Source: an uncultured Anaerolineae bacterium (GTDB lineage: Bacteria; Chloroflexota; Anaerolineae; Promineifilales; Promineifilaceae). Taken from it: a stretch of 53,940 bases of DNA. The notes under the pieces were generated by a model. The model was not told the origin of the DNA and did not search any database. It worked only from the letters and a program-made list of their open reading frames with translations. This document shows, piece by piece, positions 26,815-35,512 of this stretch. Numbering within the stretch: the first letter of the stretch is position 1; each line of letters opens with the position of its first letter. The stretch lies in assembly GCA_905479495.1 (NCBI GenBank), contig CAJQMR010000028.1, forward strand, positions 1 through 53,940, written 5' to 3'. A program made the position numbers and the translations under genes.

Positions 26815-26828
26815 GTTCTTGTTATAAT
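26815..26828 (+). promoter_or_regulatory. Extended -10 promoter candidate close to the membrane-protein start
   Basis: TGTTATAAT (TATAAT at 26823-26828) lies only 9 bases before the chosen ATG at 26838. The stretch CTTGTTATAATCCC is shared with the initiator-tRNA promoter near 19029. If used, the transcript would be leaderless or nearly so. No good -35 is visible. Confidence 0.45.
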
Positions 26829-26837
26829 CCCGCAACT

Positions 26838-27905
26838 ATGGAAAGTTCTGGTCAAAATCGACGCCAATTTTGGATTGGCATAGGCGTAAGCGCACTCTCG
26901 ATTGTTCTCATTTTGCTGCTGATAGATCCGAAGGAAATTTGGGTTACATTACAGCAGGCGGACGTTTCTTATATTGGTTGGAGCGCAGTTGGTATTCTCA
27001 TCTTCATGATGATTCGGGCCGTTCGCTGGCGGTACATGCTAGCTAATGAAATTTCCTGGGCGCAGCTGTTTCACATTCAAAACATTGGCTACATGTTCAA
27101 TATGGTCCTACCCTTTCGGCTAGGTGATGTAGCGCGCGCGGTGCTCGTGGGCAATGTACCGCCTATTACCCTGGCCAGAGGGCTTTCCACAATGGTTGTG
27201 GAGCGTATATTAGACATGATGTTTATTGTAGCCCTTCTGCCATTTACCCTGGCAGAAGTAATCAGCCTGCCTGACTGGATGCAAGAAGGTGCTCGCGCCT
27301 CGGGCATCGTGGCCGTAGCCGCAATTGGTGTACTGATCATTGCGGCCAATCAGCGGAAACTGGCAACCCGGTGGGGTACGGCCGTTCTCAATCGCATCTC
27401 CTTTTTAGATACCGAACAGTGGATCGGCCGTATGAACGAACTGCTGGATGGGCTGGACAGTCTGACTCGCCTAAAAGACAGCCTCGTTCTCGTCTTCCTG
27501 AGTATTTTCGTCTGGATTCCCATCCTGTTTGCTTATCGCTGGGGCATCCAGGCTGTGGGAGGGAACGTGTCACTGTTGGCCGCCAGTTTTGTGGTTTGTG
27601 CCGCCGCTCTCAGCATTGCCATTCCCTCATCGCCAGGGCAGATTGGCGTGTTTCATATTGGCGTTACGGCCGCCATGCTGGCTTTGGGGCAATCTGATGG
27701 TACAGCGGCGGGTTTTGCCGTTGTGTACCATGCACTTAATCTCATCGGCATGATCATTTTAGGCCTGATTGGCCTGACGAGTATTGGAGCCACATTTAGC
27801 AGCGTGGTGGAAAACACTCAGCGCTTCATGCGCCGCCGCCAGCTGAGCGATGCGCCAGAAAAGAGTGTAAAAAGTGAAGAGGAAGTAGTAAAAAGTGATA
27901 AGTAA
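26838..27905 (+). CDS. LPG-synthase/flippase-like integral membrane protein (UPF0104-type)
   Basis: A 355-residue protein with about eight membrane segments. It shows the features of the lysylphosphatidylglycerol synthase transmembrane region/AglD family: IRAVRWRYML, NMVLPFRLGDVARAVLVG and PSSPGQIGVFHIG. Members are associated with glycan and lipid export or modification in the cytoplasmic membrane. The in-frame start at 26760 was rejected because it lies upstream of the -10 candidate. The tail KSVKSEEEVVKSDK is encoded by tandem GTAAAAAGTG-like DNA and looks like a repeat that entered the gene end. A GT4 gene follows 54 bases downstream, so a glycolipid role is plausible. Confidence 0.82.
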   Translation: MESSGQNRRQFWIGIGVSALSIVLILLLIDPKEIWVTLQQADVSYIGWSAVGILIFMMIRAVRWRYMLANEISWAQLFHIQNIGYMFNMVLPFRLGDVARAVLVGNVPPITLARGLSTMVVERILDMMFIVALLPFTLAEVISLPDWMQEGARASGIVAVAAIGVLIIAANQRKLATRWGTAVLNRISFLDTEQWIGRMNELLDGLDSLTRLKDSLVLVFLSIFVWIPILFAYRWGIQAVGGNVSLLAASFVVCAAALSIAIPSSPGQIGVFHIGVTAAMLALGQSDGTAAGFAVVYHALNLIGMIILGLIGLTSIGATFSSVVENTQRFMRRRQLSDAPEKSVKSEEEVVKSDK

Positions 27906-27959
27906 AAAGACCATACCACTTTTCACTTTCCTCAAAAAGCAGCGCGGAATTATTTATTT

Positions 27960-29183
27960 ATGAAAATTGTTGAAGTATTAACTTACTACCGCCCCTGGGT
28001 AAGCGGTCTGACCATTTACGTAGAGCGTCTGAGCAAAGCGCTGGCCCGGCAAGGGCACGAAGTCACCGTTTTAACCTCGCAGTATGATCCCCATCTCCCT
28101 TTGTATGATGTGATTGAGGGCGTGAAAGTGGTGCGTGTCCCGGTAGCGGCTCGCGTCAGCAAAGGCGTGCTTATGCCCGGTTTTGGTCCAATGGCCTGGA
28201 AACTAGCCCAGCAAGCGGACGTTTTGCACCTGCACCTGCCACAGTTTGATGCACCGGGTGTGGCCATGCGCGGCCGTATTCTGGGCAAACCAGTCGTGCT
28301 CACTTATCATTGCGATTTGCAGCTACCACAGGGCAGTTTTAACCGCCTGGTAGATCGGGTAGTGCAGTCGATGAACCAGTTGGCCGGGCGCTTGTCGGAT
28401 GCCGTGGTTACCTACACGCGTGATTACGGCACACACTCGCCATTTTTGTCCCAGTTTTTGGATGAAAAGCTGCACATCATTCCCCCTCCTGTGGAACTCC
28501 CAGATTATCGTTCGGCTGACGTCCAGGCGTTCCGTGCCAAACATCATTTGGGTGACGAACCAGTCATTGGCATCATTTGCCGGTTAGCTGCGGAAAAGGG
28601 GGTGGAAGTGCTGCTAAAAGCACTGCCCATCGTGCGGGAAGCATTCCCCAACGTGCGCGTTTTACAGGCTGGTCAATATGAAAATATCATCGGCGAAGAG
28701 GCGTATGCGGCACGCTTGGCCCCGCTGTTTGAAAAATATAAAGATCATTATGATTTGCTGGGCAATATCGAAGGTGCTGAACTAAGTGCTTTTTATAACA
28801 GCCTGGACTGCTTGTGTGTACCCAGCCTGAACAGCACAGAAAGCTTTGGTCTGGTGCAAATCGAAGCAATGCAAAACGGTGTACCTGTGGCGGCTTGTGC
28901 CTTGCCGGGCGTGCGCCAACCGGTGACGATGACAGGGATGGGAGAAGTTACGGCCGTTTCCGACCATCAAGCCCTCGCCCAAGCTATCATCAAAATTTTG
29001 GGCAACAAAGTACAGTACCAGCGTGACAGCGACCTGATTGGGGCCGCTTTTTCACCGGACGAAACAGCTAGAGCCTATGCGCAGCTCTTTGCAAAATTGC
29101 AACGAGGTCGGCTTATTGGCAAAACTATTGAACCAGCCGCTTATGATCGCTTACGGGCCATGCGAGATGGATACGGCCGTTAA
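27960..29183 (+). CDS. GT4-family glycosyltransferase
   Basis: A 407-residue GT-B enzyme that transfers sugar from a nucleotide-sugar donor with retention. The N-terminal acceptor domain starts MKIVEVLTYYRPWVSGLTIY; the donor domain carries IICRLAAEKGVEVLLKALP near 205 and the EX7E-type segment STESFGLVQIEAMQNGVP near 300. It lies between a flippase-like membrane protein and a methyltransferase/GT39 fusion, so it probably glycosylates a lipid or surface glycan. The stop codon is part of an ACGGCCGT copy. Confidence 0.93.
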   Translation: MKIVEVLTYYRPWVSGLTIYVERLSKALARQGHEVTVLTSQYDPHLPLYDVIEGVKVVRVPVAARVSKGVLMPGFGPMAWKLAQQADVLHLHLPQFDAPGVAMRGRILGKPVVLTYHCDLQLPQGSFNRLVDRVVQSMNQLAGRLSDAVVTYTRDYGTHSPFLSQFLDEKLHIIPPPVELPDYRSADVQAFRAKHHLGDEPVIGIICRLAAEKGVEVLLKALPIVREAFPNVRVLQAGQYENIIGEEAYAARLAPLFEKYKDHYDLLGNIEGAELSAFYNSLDCLCVPSLNSTESFGLVQIEAMQNGVPVAACALPGVRQPVTMTGMGEVTAVSDHQALAQAIIKILGNKVQYQRDSDLIGAAFSPDETARAYAQLFAKLQRGRLIGKTIEPAAYDRLRAMRDGYGR

Positions 29184-29264
29184 AATAATCAACCTATTTC
29201 CCCGGAAACTTTCACAAGCAAACAAGCTTGCAAAGGCAGTTTCCGAGGAATTGCAAACAATATT

Positions 29265-32200
29265 GTGAACGAAACCGAATTTTTAGCCTCCACCACCCAA
29301 GATGATTTACTTTGGCGTCAGCTGAAAACCATTCCAGCCTTCCGGGCCATTTTGCGCGCCGTGGAAGCCCGCTTTTACTTTGCCGTCGATTTGCCCGAGC
29401 CAACGCTGGATGTGGGCTGCGGCGACGGCCATTTCAGCCAAATGGTGTTTAATCACAAGCTGTCCGCAGGTATTGATCCCTGGTGGAATCCGCTGAAAAA
29501 GGCGCAAAAGTCGGAGATGTATGAACTTGCTTTGCAAGCGATGGGAGACAAGCTCCCCTTCCCCGACGGCCATTTTGCCAGCGCCTTCAGCAACTCCGTA
29601 TTGGAACACATCCCAGACATCCAACCCGTGCTTAACGAAACCAACCGGGTCATGCAGATGAACGGCCGTTTCCTTATCACCATGCCCAGCCATAACTTTA
29701 CCAACGCCCTGGGCGGCGCGGCCTTCTTGGAACGACTTGGTCTGTCCGGCGCAGCCAACTGGTATCGAGATTTCTTCAACCGCATCTCCCGCCACGCCCA
29801 CACCGATTCGGCACAAGTATGGGCTGAACGGCTGGCCCAAGCGGGCTTTGGCATTGAACGGTGGCAATATTATTTTAGCGAAGAAGCGCTGCACGCTTTG
29901 GAATGGGGCCATGTACAGGGGCTTCCCTCGGCCATCATGCACGCCCTGACGGGGCATTGGATTTTGGCACCCTGGGCCAGCAGCCTCCAACGCACAGAAC
30001 GGTGGCTACGGCCGTTTTACAATGAACCATTCCCCACAGATGGCACCTACTTGCTCATCATTGCTCGCAAGCAAGCAAATGGCCCCATCCCGGTGCAACT
30101 GCCCGCCGCCCGCCCTTTTACCATTGAAGAATTAGAAACGGCCGTGGCCCAACAACGTCCCATCGCCCCAGCACTCGAACCAGAAACCGCACGACCTGAA
30201 ACAATTCCGCCAGAAATAGACACCACCCTGGAACCCGAGCTGACGCCGCTGGATGATGAACCCATTTCAAGTGCAGCCAGCACCAACTGGCTCAACATTT
30301 TGTTTGGCATTGTTAGTTTACTGTCAGCCATGCTGGGCCAACTGGCCCTGACGGCCGATCCGCCAAACATTGCCGGGGGACGGCGCTGGTTTTTGTACAG
30401 TGCACTCGCTTTGCTGTTGCTGCTGTGGCGCAGTCGCCCGGCCAGACCCGCTTCAACCCGACGCTGGAAACTGCCGCGCCTGGGGCAAATCCCACGGCAG
30501 CGCTGGTTTTACCTGCTCGGGCTGCTTTTCGCGCTCTTGGCACAACGCGTTGTCAGTACGCCAGGAAGCGAACGGCCGTTCCTGGCCTTGCTCTTTTGGC
30601 TGGGCGGTATTGGTCTAAGCTTTTATGCCTGGCACGATGGCTCATTTGCTGGCAGCCGTCTGTTTATTTCACGGCGCACGGGGGGAACGGCCGTGGCCCT
30701 GTTCATCATTGCCCTGGTAGCACGCCTGGTTAACCTAACCGAAAATCCGTTTATGCTCAACGGCATTGAAGCCAGTTTGGGACTCAACGCCACCCAGATC
30801 ATTCAGGGTCAGTTGCGCAATCCCTTTGGCACCGCCTGGCTGACCAACCCCACCCTGCTGCTTTATTTGATGGCCATTCCTATCCGAATTTTTGGCTCGA
30901 CGGTGCTGGCCGTGCGCCTGCTTTCACCCTTTGTGGGGGCGGCGACCGTTGCCGCCACGTATCTCATTGGGAAACGGTTGTTTGGCCAGATCACTGGACT
31001 GCTGGCGGCTGTTTTGCTGCTAGGTTTCCACGTTCATTTGCATTACAGTCGCCTGGGCATGACCAACATTTGGGATGGGCTGCTGGTGCTGCTGGCGCTG
31101 GGATTAATTGGCATTGCCTGGCAACGGCCGTCTACCGCGCCACACCAGCGCACCGTGTGGCTGTGGGCAGGTTTGTTTGTCGGATTGAATGCTTACGCCT
31201 TCACCAGTTCACGGGTGCTGCCACTCATTTTGCTGGTTTGGTTTGGGCTAACGCTGCTGCTCGATTGGCCATCGGTGCGCCAGCAAGGCAGGCATTTACT
31301 GGCGGCCGTGGGCATGGCGCTGGTGGTTGCCCTGCCGCTGCTGCTCTTTTACAACAACAATCCCACCATTTTTATGGAACGGGCCAATGCCCTGGGTATT
31401 CTGCCAGGCCAAACAAACTGGCTGGTTGATGAAGCGGCACGAACAAGACTATCGCAAACGGCCGTTCTCTGGCAGCAATTTTGGCAGTCGGCCCTGGCCT
31501 TCAACGGCATTCCCGACAACAGCCCAGCATACCGCCCACTGGTGCCCTTGCTGAGTTTTGGCCCGGCGGTGTTGCTGGTGCTGGGATTTTTGCTGGCGCT
31601 TTTCCGGCTGCGGCAAAATCGCTACCGACTGCTGCTGCTCTGGCCGCTACTCACCGTGATTGTGGCCGGGATGTTGGTGATCGAGTCACCGCAAAGCCAT
31701 CGCCTGGTCATGGCCACACCCGCGTTGGCGCTGCTGGCCGCCATTGCCCTGGTCACGCTGGGCAATCTGATCTTGTCTGCCTTGCAACCAGCCACAGAAG
31801 ATAGCAATCCAATAGATCTGGCAACATGGCCGCTGTCTTTTACAAACTGGCGTGGCACGGCAACACGAGCCGGTCTCGTTTTGCTGGCATTGGTGCTGCT
31901 GTTCTCGTTGAGTGATTTGTTTTTTTATTACGGCCGTTTTCCCACGCACAACCAATTTGCCGACACCAACACCGAAGTGGCTTACGAAATGGCCCAGTAC
32001 CTCAACGATTTAGATGGGGAATGGACCGCCTATTTGTATGGTCCACCCGTTTTGTACATTGATTTCCCTACGCTGCCGTATCTGCTCACCCATTTCCAAG
32101 CCGGCGCAAATTTGTTCAACGTCGAGTCGCCAGGGGCCGAACTGGCATCGGCTGCCACAGCCAACCGAGTGTTTATCTTTTTGCCTCAGCGGGAAGCAGA

Positions 32201-32300
32201 ACTGGCTGAAGTCCAACGTACGTTTCCTGGTGGCAGCCGCCAATCCATCAATGGCCATTACGCTTCGCCGCTCTTTATCACCTACGCAGTAACTCCCTAA
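29265..32300 (+). CDS. Fusion of a SAM methyltransferase and a GT39/ArnT-like membrane glycosyltransferase
   Basis: The 1011-residue protein has two unrelated halves. Residues about 1-265 are a class I methyltransferase (LDVGCGDGHFSQMVF near 49, FSNSVLEHI near 109, then MPSHNF). A Pro/Glu-rich linker (about 270-340) leads to a polytopic region (about 345-1005) with 12 or more membrane segments, resembling GT39/PMT enzymes that use polyprenyl-phosphate sugars: LVARLVNLTENPFMLNG, LLSPFVGAATVAATYLIG, HLHYSRLGMTNIWDG. The GTG start at 29265 is the first plausible one; no close ribosome site is visible. The two domains would face the cytoplasm and the outer side respectively. No frameshift is seen. 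Confidence 0.87.
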   Translation: MNETEFLASTTQDDLLWRQLKTIPAFRAILRAVEARFYFAVDLPEPTLDVGCGDGHFSQMVFNHKLSAGIDPWWNPLKKAQKSEMYELALQAMGDKLPFPDGHFASAFSNSVLEHIPDIQPVLNETNRVMQMNGRFLITMPSHNFTNALGGAAFLERLGLSGAANWYRDFFNRISRHAHTDSAQVWAERLAQAGFGIERWQYYFSEEALHALEWGHVQGLPSAIMHALTGHWILAPWASSLQRTERWLRPFYNEPFPTDGTYLLIIARKQANGPIPVQLPAARPFTIEELETAVAQQRPIAPALEPETARPETIPPEIDTTLEPELTPLDDEPISSAASTNWLNILFGIVSLLSAMLGQLALTADPPNIAGGRRWFLYSALALLLLLWRSRPARPASTRRWKLPRLGQIPRQRWFYLLGLLFALLAQRVVSTPGSERPFLALLFWLGGIGLSFYAWHDGSFAGSRLFISRRTGGTAVALFIIALVARLVNLTENPFMLNGIEASLGLNATQIIQGQLRNPFGTAWLTNPTLLLYLMAIPIRIFGSTVLAVRLLSPFVGAATVAATYLIGKRLFGQITGLLAAVLLLGFHVHLHYSRLGMTNIWDGLLVLLALGLIGIAWQRPSTAPHQRTVWLWAGLFVGLNAYAFTSSRVLPLILLVWFGLTLLLDWPSVRQQGRHLLAAVGMALVVALPLLLFYNNNPTIFMERANALGILPGQTNWLVDEAARTRLSQTAVLWQQFWQSALAFNGIPDNSPAYRPLVPLLSFGPAVLLVLGFLLALFRLRQNRYRLLLLWPLLTVIVAGMLVIESPQSHRLVMATPALALLAAIALVTLGNLILSALQPATEDSNPIDLATWPLSFTNWRGTATRAGLVLLALVLLFSLSDLFFYYGRFPTHNQFADTNTEVAYEMAQYLNDLDGEWTAYLYGPPVLYIDFPTLPYLLTHFQAGANLFNVESPGAELASAATANRVFIFLPQREAELAEVQRTFPGGSRQSINGHYASPLFITYAVTP

Positions 32301-32302
32301 TC

Positions 32303-33499
32303 ATGACGGCCCCTCTTAGCACCCTCAAGATTCTTGACTTTTCCACGCTGCTGCCCGGTCCCTATGCCACGATGATGCTGGCCGATTTAGGCGCAGATAT
32401 TATTCGCATTGAAGCACCCGACCGGCCCGATTTAGTGCGGCTGCTGCCCCCATTTTCGCCCGATGGGCAATCGGCCCAGCATTCGCTGCTCAATCGCGCT
32501 AAGCGTAGTCTGGGCCTCAATCTAAAAACGGCCGAAGCGCCAGAAATCATTAAACGGCTCATCACGCAGCAAGGGTACAACATTATCGTGGAGCAGTTTC
32601 GGCCTGGGGTAATGAACCGCCTGGGAGTGGGCTACGAACAGCTAAAAGAAGTATGTCCCTCTCTTATATTTTGTTCACTCACCGGCTATGGACAAACAGG
32701 CCCTTATAAAGATCGCGCCGGGCATGATTTGAACTATTTGGCCTTGTCTGGCTTATTGAGTTATTACGGCCGTAAATCCACCCCAACCCCACCGCCCCCG
32801 CTGCCAATGCAGGTCGCCGACATCGGTGCTGGGAGCCTGCATCTGGTGATTGGCCTGCTGACAGCCGTTATTCGGCGCATGACCACAGGCGAAGGCGGCC
32901 AGGTGGATATCGCCATGCACGACGGGGTGCTGGCCTGGAACGCCATCGGCGCGGCCAAGTGGCTGGTTGATGGTAAAAATCCTGAGCCGGAAGGCGAAAT
33001 CCTGAACGGCGGCAGCTTTTACGATATTTACGAGACAAAAGACGGCCGTTTCCTGTCTGTCGGCCCGCTTGAACCTAAATTTTGGCACGGTTTTTGCCAG
33101 GCCATTGGCCGAGAAGAATTGTTTGAGCCAGGTACAAATTTTGATGTAACCAACCAGCAAACGTTTAAAAACGATATTCAGCAGGCGATTTTAAGCAAAA
33201 CGCTGGCCGAGTGGCAGGCAATCTTTGCCCAGCTAGACGTTTGCGTGGAGCCGGTACTCACCACGGAAGAAGCATTGGCCCACCCGCAGACACAAGCCCG
33301 CGACATGATTGTCGAACTTCCCATGAGAGACACCACCCAACAGCAAATCGGCTCCCCTATTAAGATGTCTAACCATGTGCCCGATTACAGATTCGGCGGC
33401 AGTACACTTGGCAAGCATAGCTTTGAGATACTGGCCGATATTGGCTATACGAATCAAGAGATAGAGGCGTTAATCAACAGACAGGTGGTGGCAGGGTAA
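32303..33499 (+). CDS. CaiB/BaiF family III CoA-transferase (alpha-methylacyl-CoA racemase-like)
   Basis: The 398-residue protein has TLLPGPYATMMLADLGADIIRIE at the N-terminus (given here from LPGPYATMMLADLG), SLTGYGQTGPY and AGHDLNYLALSG near 150 with the Asp that is catalytic in family III. The GHDxNYLALSG form is typical of alpha-methylacyl-CoA racemases, so racemisation of 2-methylacyl-CoA is the more likely activity; CoA transfer is the alternative. It begins 2 bases after the fusion gene stop and ends 3 bases before the transporter, so it belongs to one transcription unit with them. Why a CoA enzyme sits among envelope genes is not clear. Confidence 0.9.
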   Translation: MTAPLSTLKILDFSTLLPGPYATMMLADLGADIIRIEAPDRPDLVRLLPPFSPDGQSAQHSLLNRAKRSLGLNLKTAEAPEIIKRLITQQGYNIIVEQFRPGVMNRLGVGYEQLKEVCPSLIFCSLTGYGQTGPYKDRAGHDLNYLALSGLLSYYGRKSTPTPPPPLPMQVADIGAGSLHLVIGLLTAVIRRMTTGEGGQVDIAMHDGVLAWNAIGAAKWLVDGKNPEPEGEILNGGSFYDIYETKDGRFLSVGPLEPKFWHGFCQAIGREELFEPGTNFDVTNQQTFKNDIQQAILSKTLAEWQAIFAQLDVCVEPVLTTEEALAHPQTQARDMIVELPMRDTTQQQIGSPIKMSNHVPDYRFGGSTLGKHSFEILADIGYTNQEIEALINRQVVAG

Positions 33500-33502
33500 G
33501 TC

Positions 33503-34816
33503 ATGAAACAACGTGAAATCTTTTGGTTCTGGCTGCCGCTGTTTGCCAGCTGGCTGCTCATGACGGCCGAAGGCCCCATCGTCAGCGCATCCATCAACCG
33601 CCTACCCAACGAGGTCATCATGCTGGCCGCCCAGGGCATCGTTGTCAGCCTATCGGTGACGATTGAAAGCCCGATTATCAACCTGCTGGCAACTTCTACT
33701 GCTCTGGTAAAGGATCGCGCTTCATTTTTGCTGGTGCGACGCTTTACGGTTCATTGGATGGTGTTGCTAACGGCCGTTTCCATCGCCATCGCCTTTACCC
33801 CCTTGTTTGATCTCATCGTGCGCACCTGGTTAGGCACGCCAGATGACGTGGCCACATGGGTGCGGCCAGGCATGCAAATCATGACGCTGTGGAGTGCCGC
33901 CATCGCCTGGCGACGCTTTTTGCAAGGCGTTTTGATTCATTTCAATCAGCCCCGTAAGATGGCCTGGGGAACGGCCGTTCGCCTGCTCACCTCTGGCGGC
34001 ACCGTCATTGGCCTTTCCCTGCTGACCGATTTGCCAGGCGTGGTCAACGGCACCACGGCGCTGATGGCGGGTGTCGTTGCCGAAGCCATTTATGCCACGA
34101 TTGCCATCCGCCCCCTGCTGCAAAACGAACTCAGCGAAACGGCCGTGAGCGATGAAGACTCACTCACCTACCAAGATTTGTTCTGGTTCCATTTGCCGCT
34201 GGCAGGAACGGCCGTTATGGTGCTGCTTGTTCAACCGCTGGTCACGTTTAGCCTGGCCCGTCTGGATCGCCCTACCCAATCTTTAGCCGCCTGGCCGGTT
34301 GTTTTCCAGATCATGTTGATGGCTCGGGCCGCGGCCCTGGCTTTGCCGGAAGCCGTCATCGCCCTCACCAAAGGACCAAACAGCTATGCCCCTATTCGCC
34401 GCTTTAGCCTGACGCTGGCAGCCGTCGTTGGCCTGGCTGTTACGCTGTTTGCCTTTAGCCCACTGGCCCGATTGTATCTTTTTGGCGTACAGGATATGAC
34501 GTCCGAAGTGGGCACATTGGCTCAGAGCAGCCTCATTTACTTTTTGTTCTTTCCAACGCTCACCGTCATTGGCATGTGGCTGCGAGGGGTACTGATTAAC
34601 GGCCGCAAAACAACGGCCGTTAACGTCGCGATGGTGGTCAACATGACGGTGACCGTCATCGTGCTGGTAATTGGCCTGGCGAAACAATGGCCTGGTTTAC
34701 CCACCGCCGCCGTCGCCCTGACTCTGGCCGTCCTGGCCGAAATCATCTATCTTGCCTGGCGGGCCCAACACGATTTACCATTGTTCGCCACCAAAATGGC
34801 TACGCGAAGTATCTAG
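33503..34816 (+). CDS. MATE/ANKH-like polytopic transporter
   Basis: A 437-residue protein with about 12 membrane segments in two similar halves, each opening with a 'FWFxLPL' segment (FWFWLPLFASWLL near 7; LFWFHLPLAGTAV near 230). This two-fold pattern and length fit the MOP superfamily (MATE, polysaccharide flippases, and the ANKH group). ANKH-like features are suggested by EGPIVSASINRLP but are recalled rather than aligned. Substrate unknown; export of a lipid, glycan or small anion is possible. Co-transcribed with the CoA-transferase upstream. Six ACGGCCGT copies lie in this gene, an unusually high density. Confidence 0.8.
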   Translation: MKQREIFWFWLPLFASWLLMTAEGPIVSASINRLPNEVIMLAAQGIVVSLSVTIESPIINLLATSTALVKDRASFLLVRRFTVHWMVLLTAVSIAIAFTPLFDLIVRTWLGTPDDVATWVRPGMQIMTLWSAAIAWRRFLQGVLIHFNQPRKMAWGTAVRLLTSGGTVIGLSLLTDLPGVVNGTTALMAGVVAEAIYATIAIRPLLQNELSETAVSDEDSLTYQDLFWFHLPLAGTAVMVLLVQPLVTFSLARLDRPTQSLAAWPVVFQIMLMARAAALALPEAVIALTKGPNSYAPIRRFSLTLAAVVGLAVTLFAFSPLARLYLFGVQDMTSEVGTLAQSSLIYFLFFPTLTVIGMWLRGVLINGRKTTAVNVAMVVNMTVTVIVLVIGLAKQWPGLPTAAVALTLAVLAEIIYLAWRAQHDLPLFATKMATRSI

Positions 34817-34850
34817 GATATACTGCGATTACAGTTTTGAAGGACATATT

Positions 34851-35480
34851 ATGATTGAAATTTTGCAGCTCCCCCTTGGCCCCTTGCAAACCAACTGCTA
34901 TCTGGCGATTTGTAAAGAAACAATGGAAACGGCCGTAATCGACCCCTCCTGGAATGGCGTTGGCATTGCCCAGATAGCCAGGGAGCGCGGTGCCACTATT
35001 ACCCACATTTTGCTCACCCACAGCCATTTTGATCACGTTGGGGGGCTGGCCGAGCTAAAAGAAGAGACCAACGCGCCCATTTACATTCATCCAGAAGCAG
35101 TGGCCATGCTGGCCCAAGCCACAGACGCAGCCGCCAGATTCAATATCCCCCTGCCCACGCCGCCCCCCGCCGACAAAATGCTAGCCGAGGGTGACATCAT
35201 CCCGGTCGGCAACCTTAAGCTAGAGGTGCTCTTTACCCCAGGCCATGCCCCAGGGCATGTCAGCTTCTACATACAGGAGGAGAACGTTTTGTTTGATGGC
35301 GACGTGCTGTTCCAGCGCAGCATTGGCCGCACCGACCTGCCCGGCTGCGATCATGCGCTGTTGATGAAGGTTTTGCGCGAAAAAATCATGGTACTGCCGG
35401 AGGAAACGGCCGTCCTCTCCGGCCACGGCCCCACCACTACCATCGGGCAAGAAAAACAGTGGAATCCTTTCTTGCAATGA
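34851..35480 (+). CDS. Metallo-beta-lactamase-fold hydrolase (glyoxalase II-like)
   Basis: The 209-residue protein carries the zinc-binding THSHFDHVGG near 57, a later GHAPGHVSFY near 132 and FDGDVLF near 148, with SGHGPTTTIGQE at the end. These are the motifs of the MBL-fold hydroxyacylglutathione hydrolase-like group (YcbL/GloB2-type), which usually bind two metals and hydrolyse thioesters. I chose the ATG at 34851 with GAAGGA upstream. The frame from 34752 lies inside the transporter gene and was rejected. It starts 34 bases after the transporter, probably in the same unit. Confidence 0.93.
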   Translation: MIEILQLPLGPLQTNCYLAICKETMETAVIDPSWNGVGIAQIARERGATITHILLTHSHFDHVGGLAELKEETNAPIYIHPEAVAMLAQATDAAARFNIPLPTPPPADKMLAEGDIIPVGNLKLEVLFTPGHAPGHVSFYIQEENVLFDGDVLFQRSIGRTDLPGCDHALLMKVLREKIMVLPEETAVLSGHGPTTTIGQEKQWNPFLQ

Positions 35481-35512
35481 AAAATGATGTGTGAAACAGG
35501 TTAACCGCTAAA

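Noticed and set aside
29307..29990. 227-codon minus-strand frame opposite the methyltransferase half of the fusion gene
   Set aside because: Antisense of a well-supported domain, without a ribosome site or recognisable motif.
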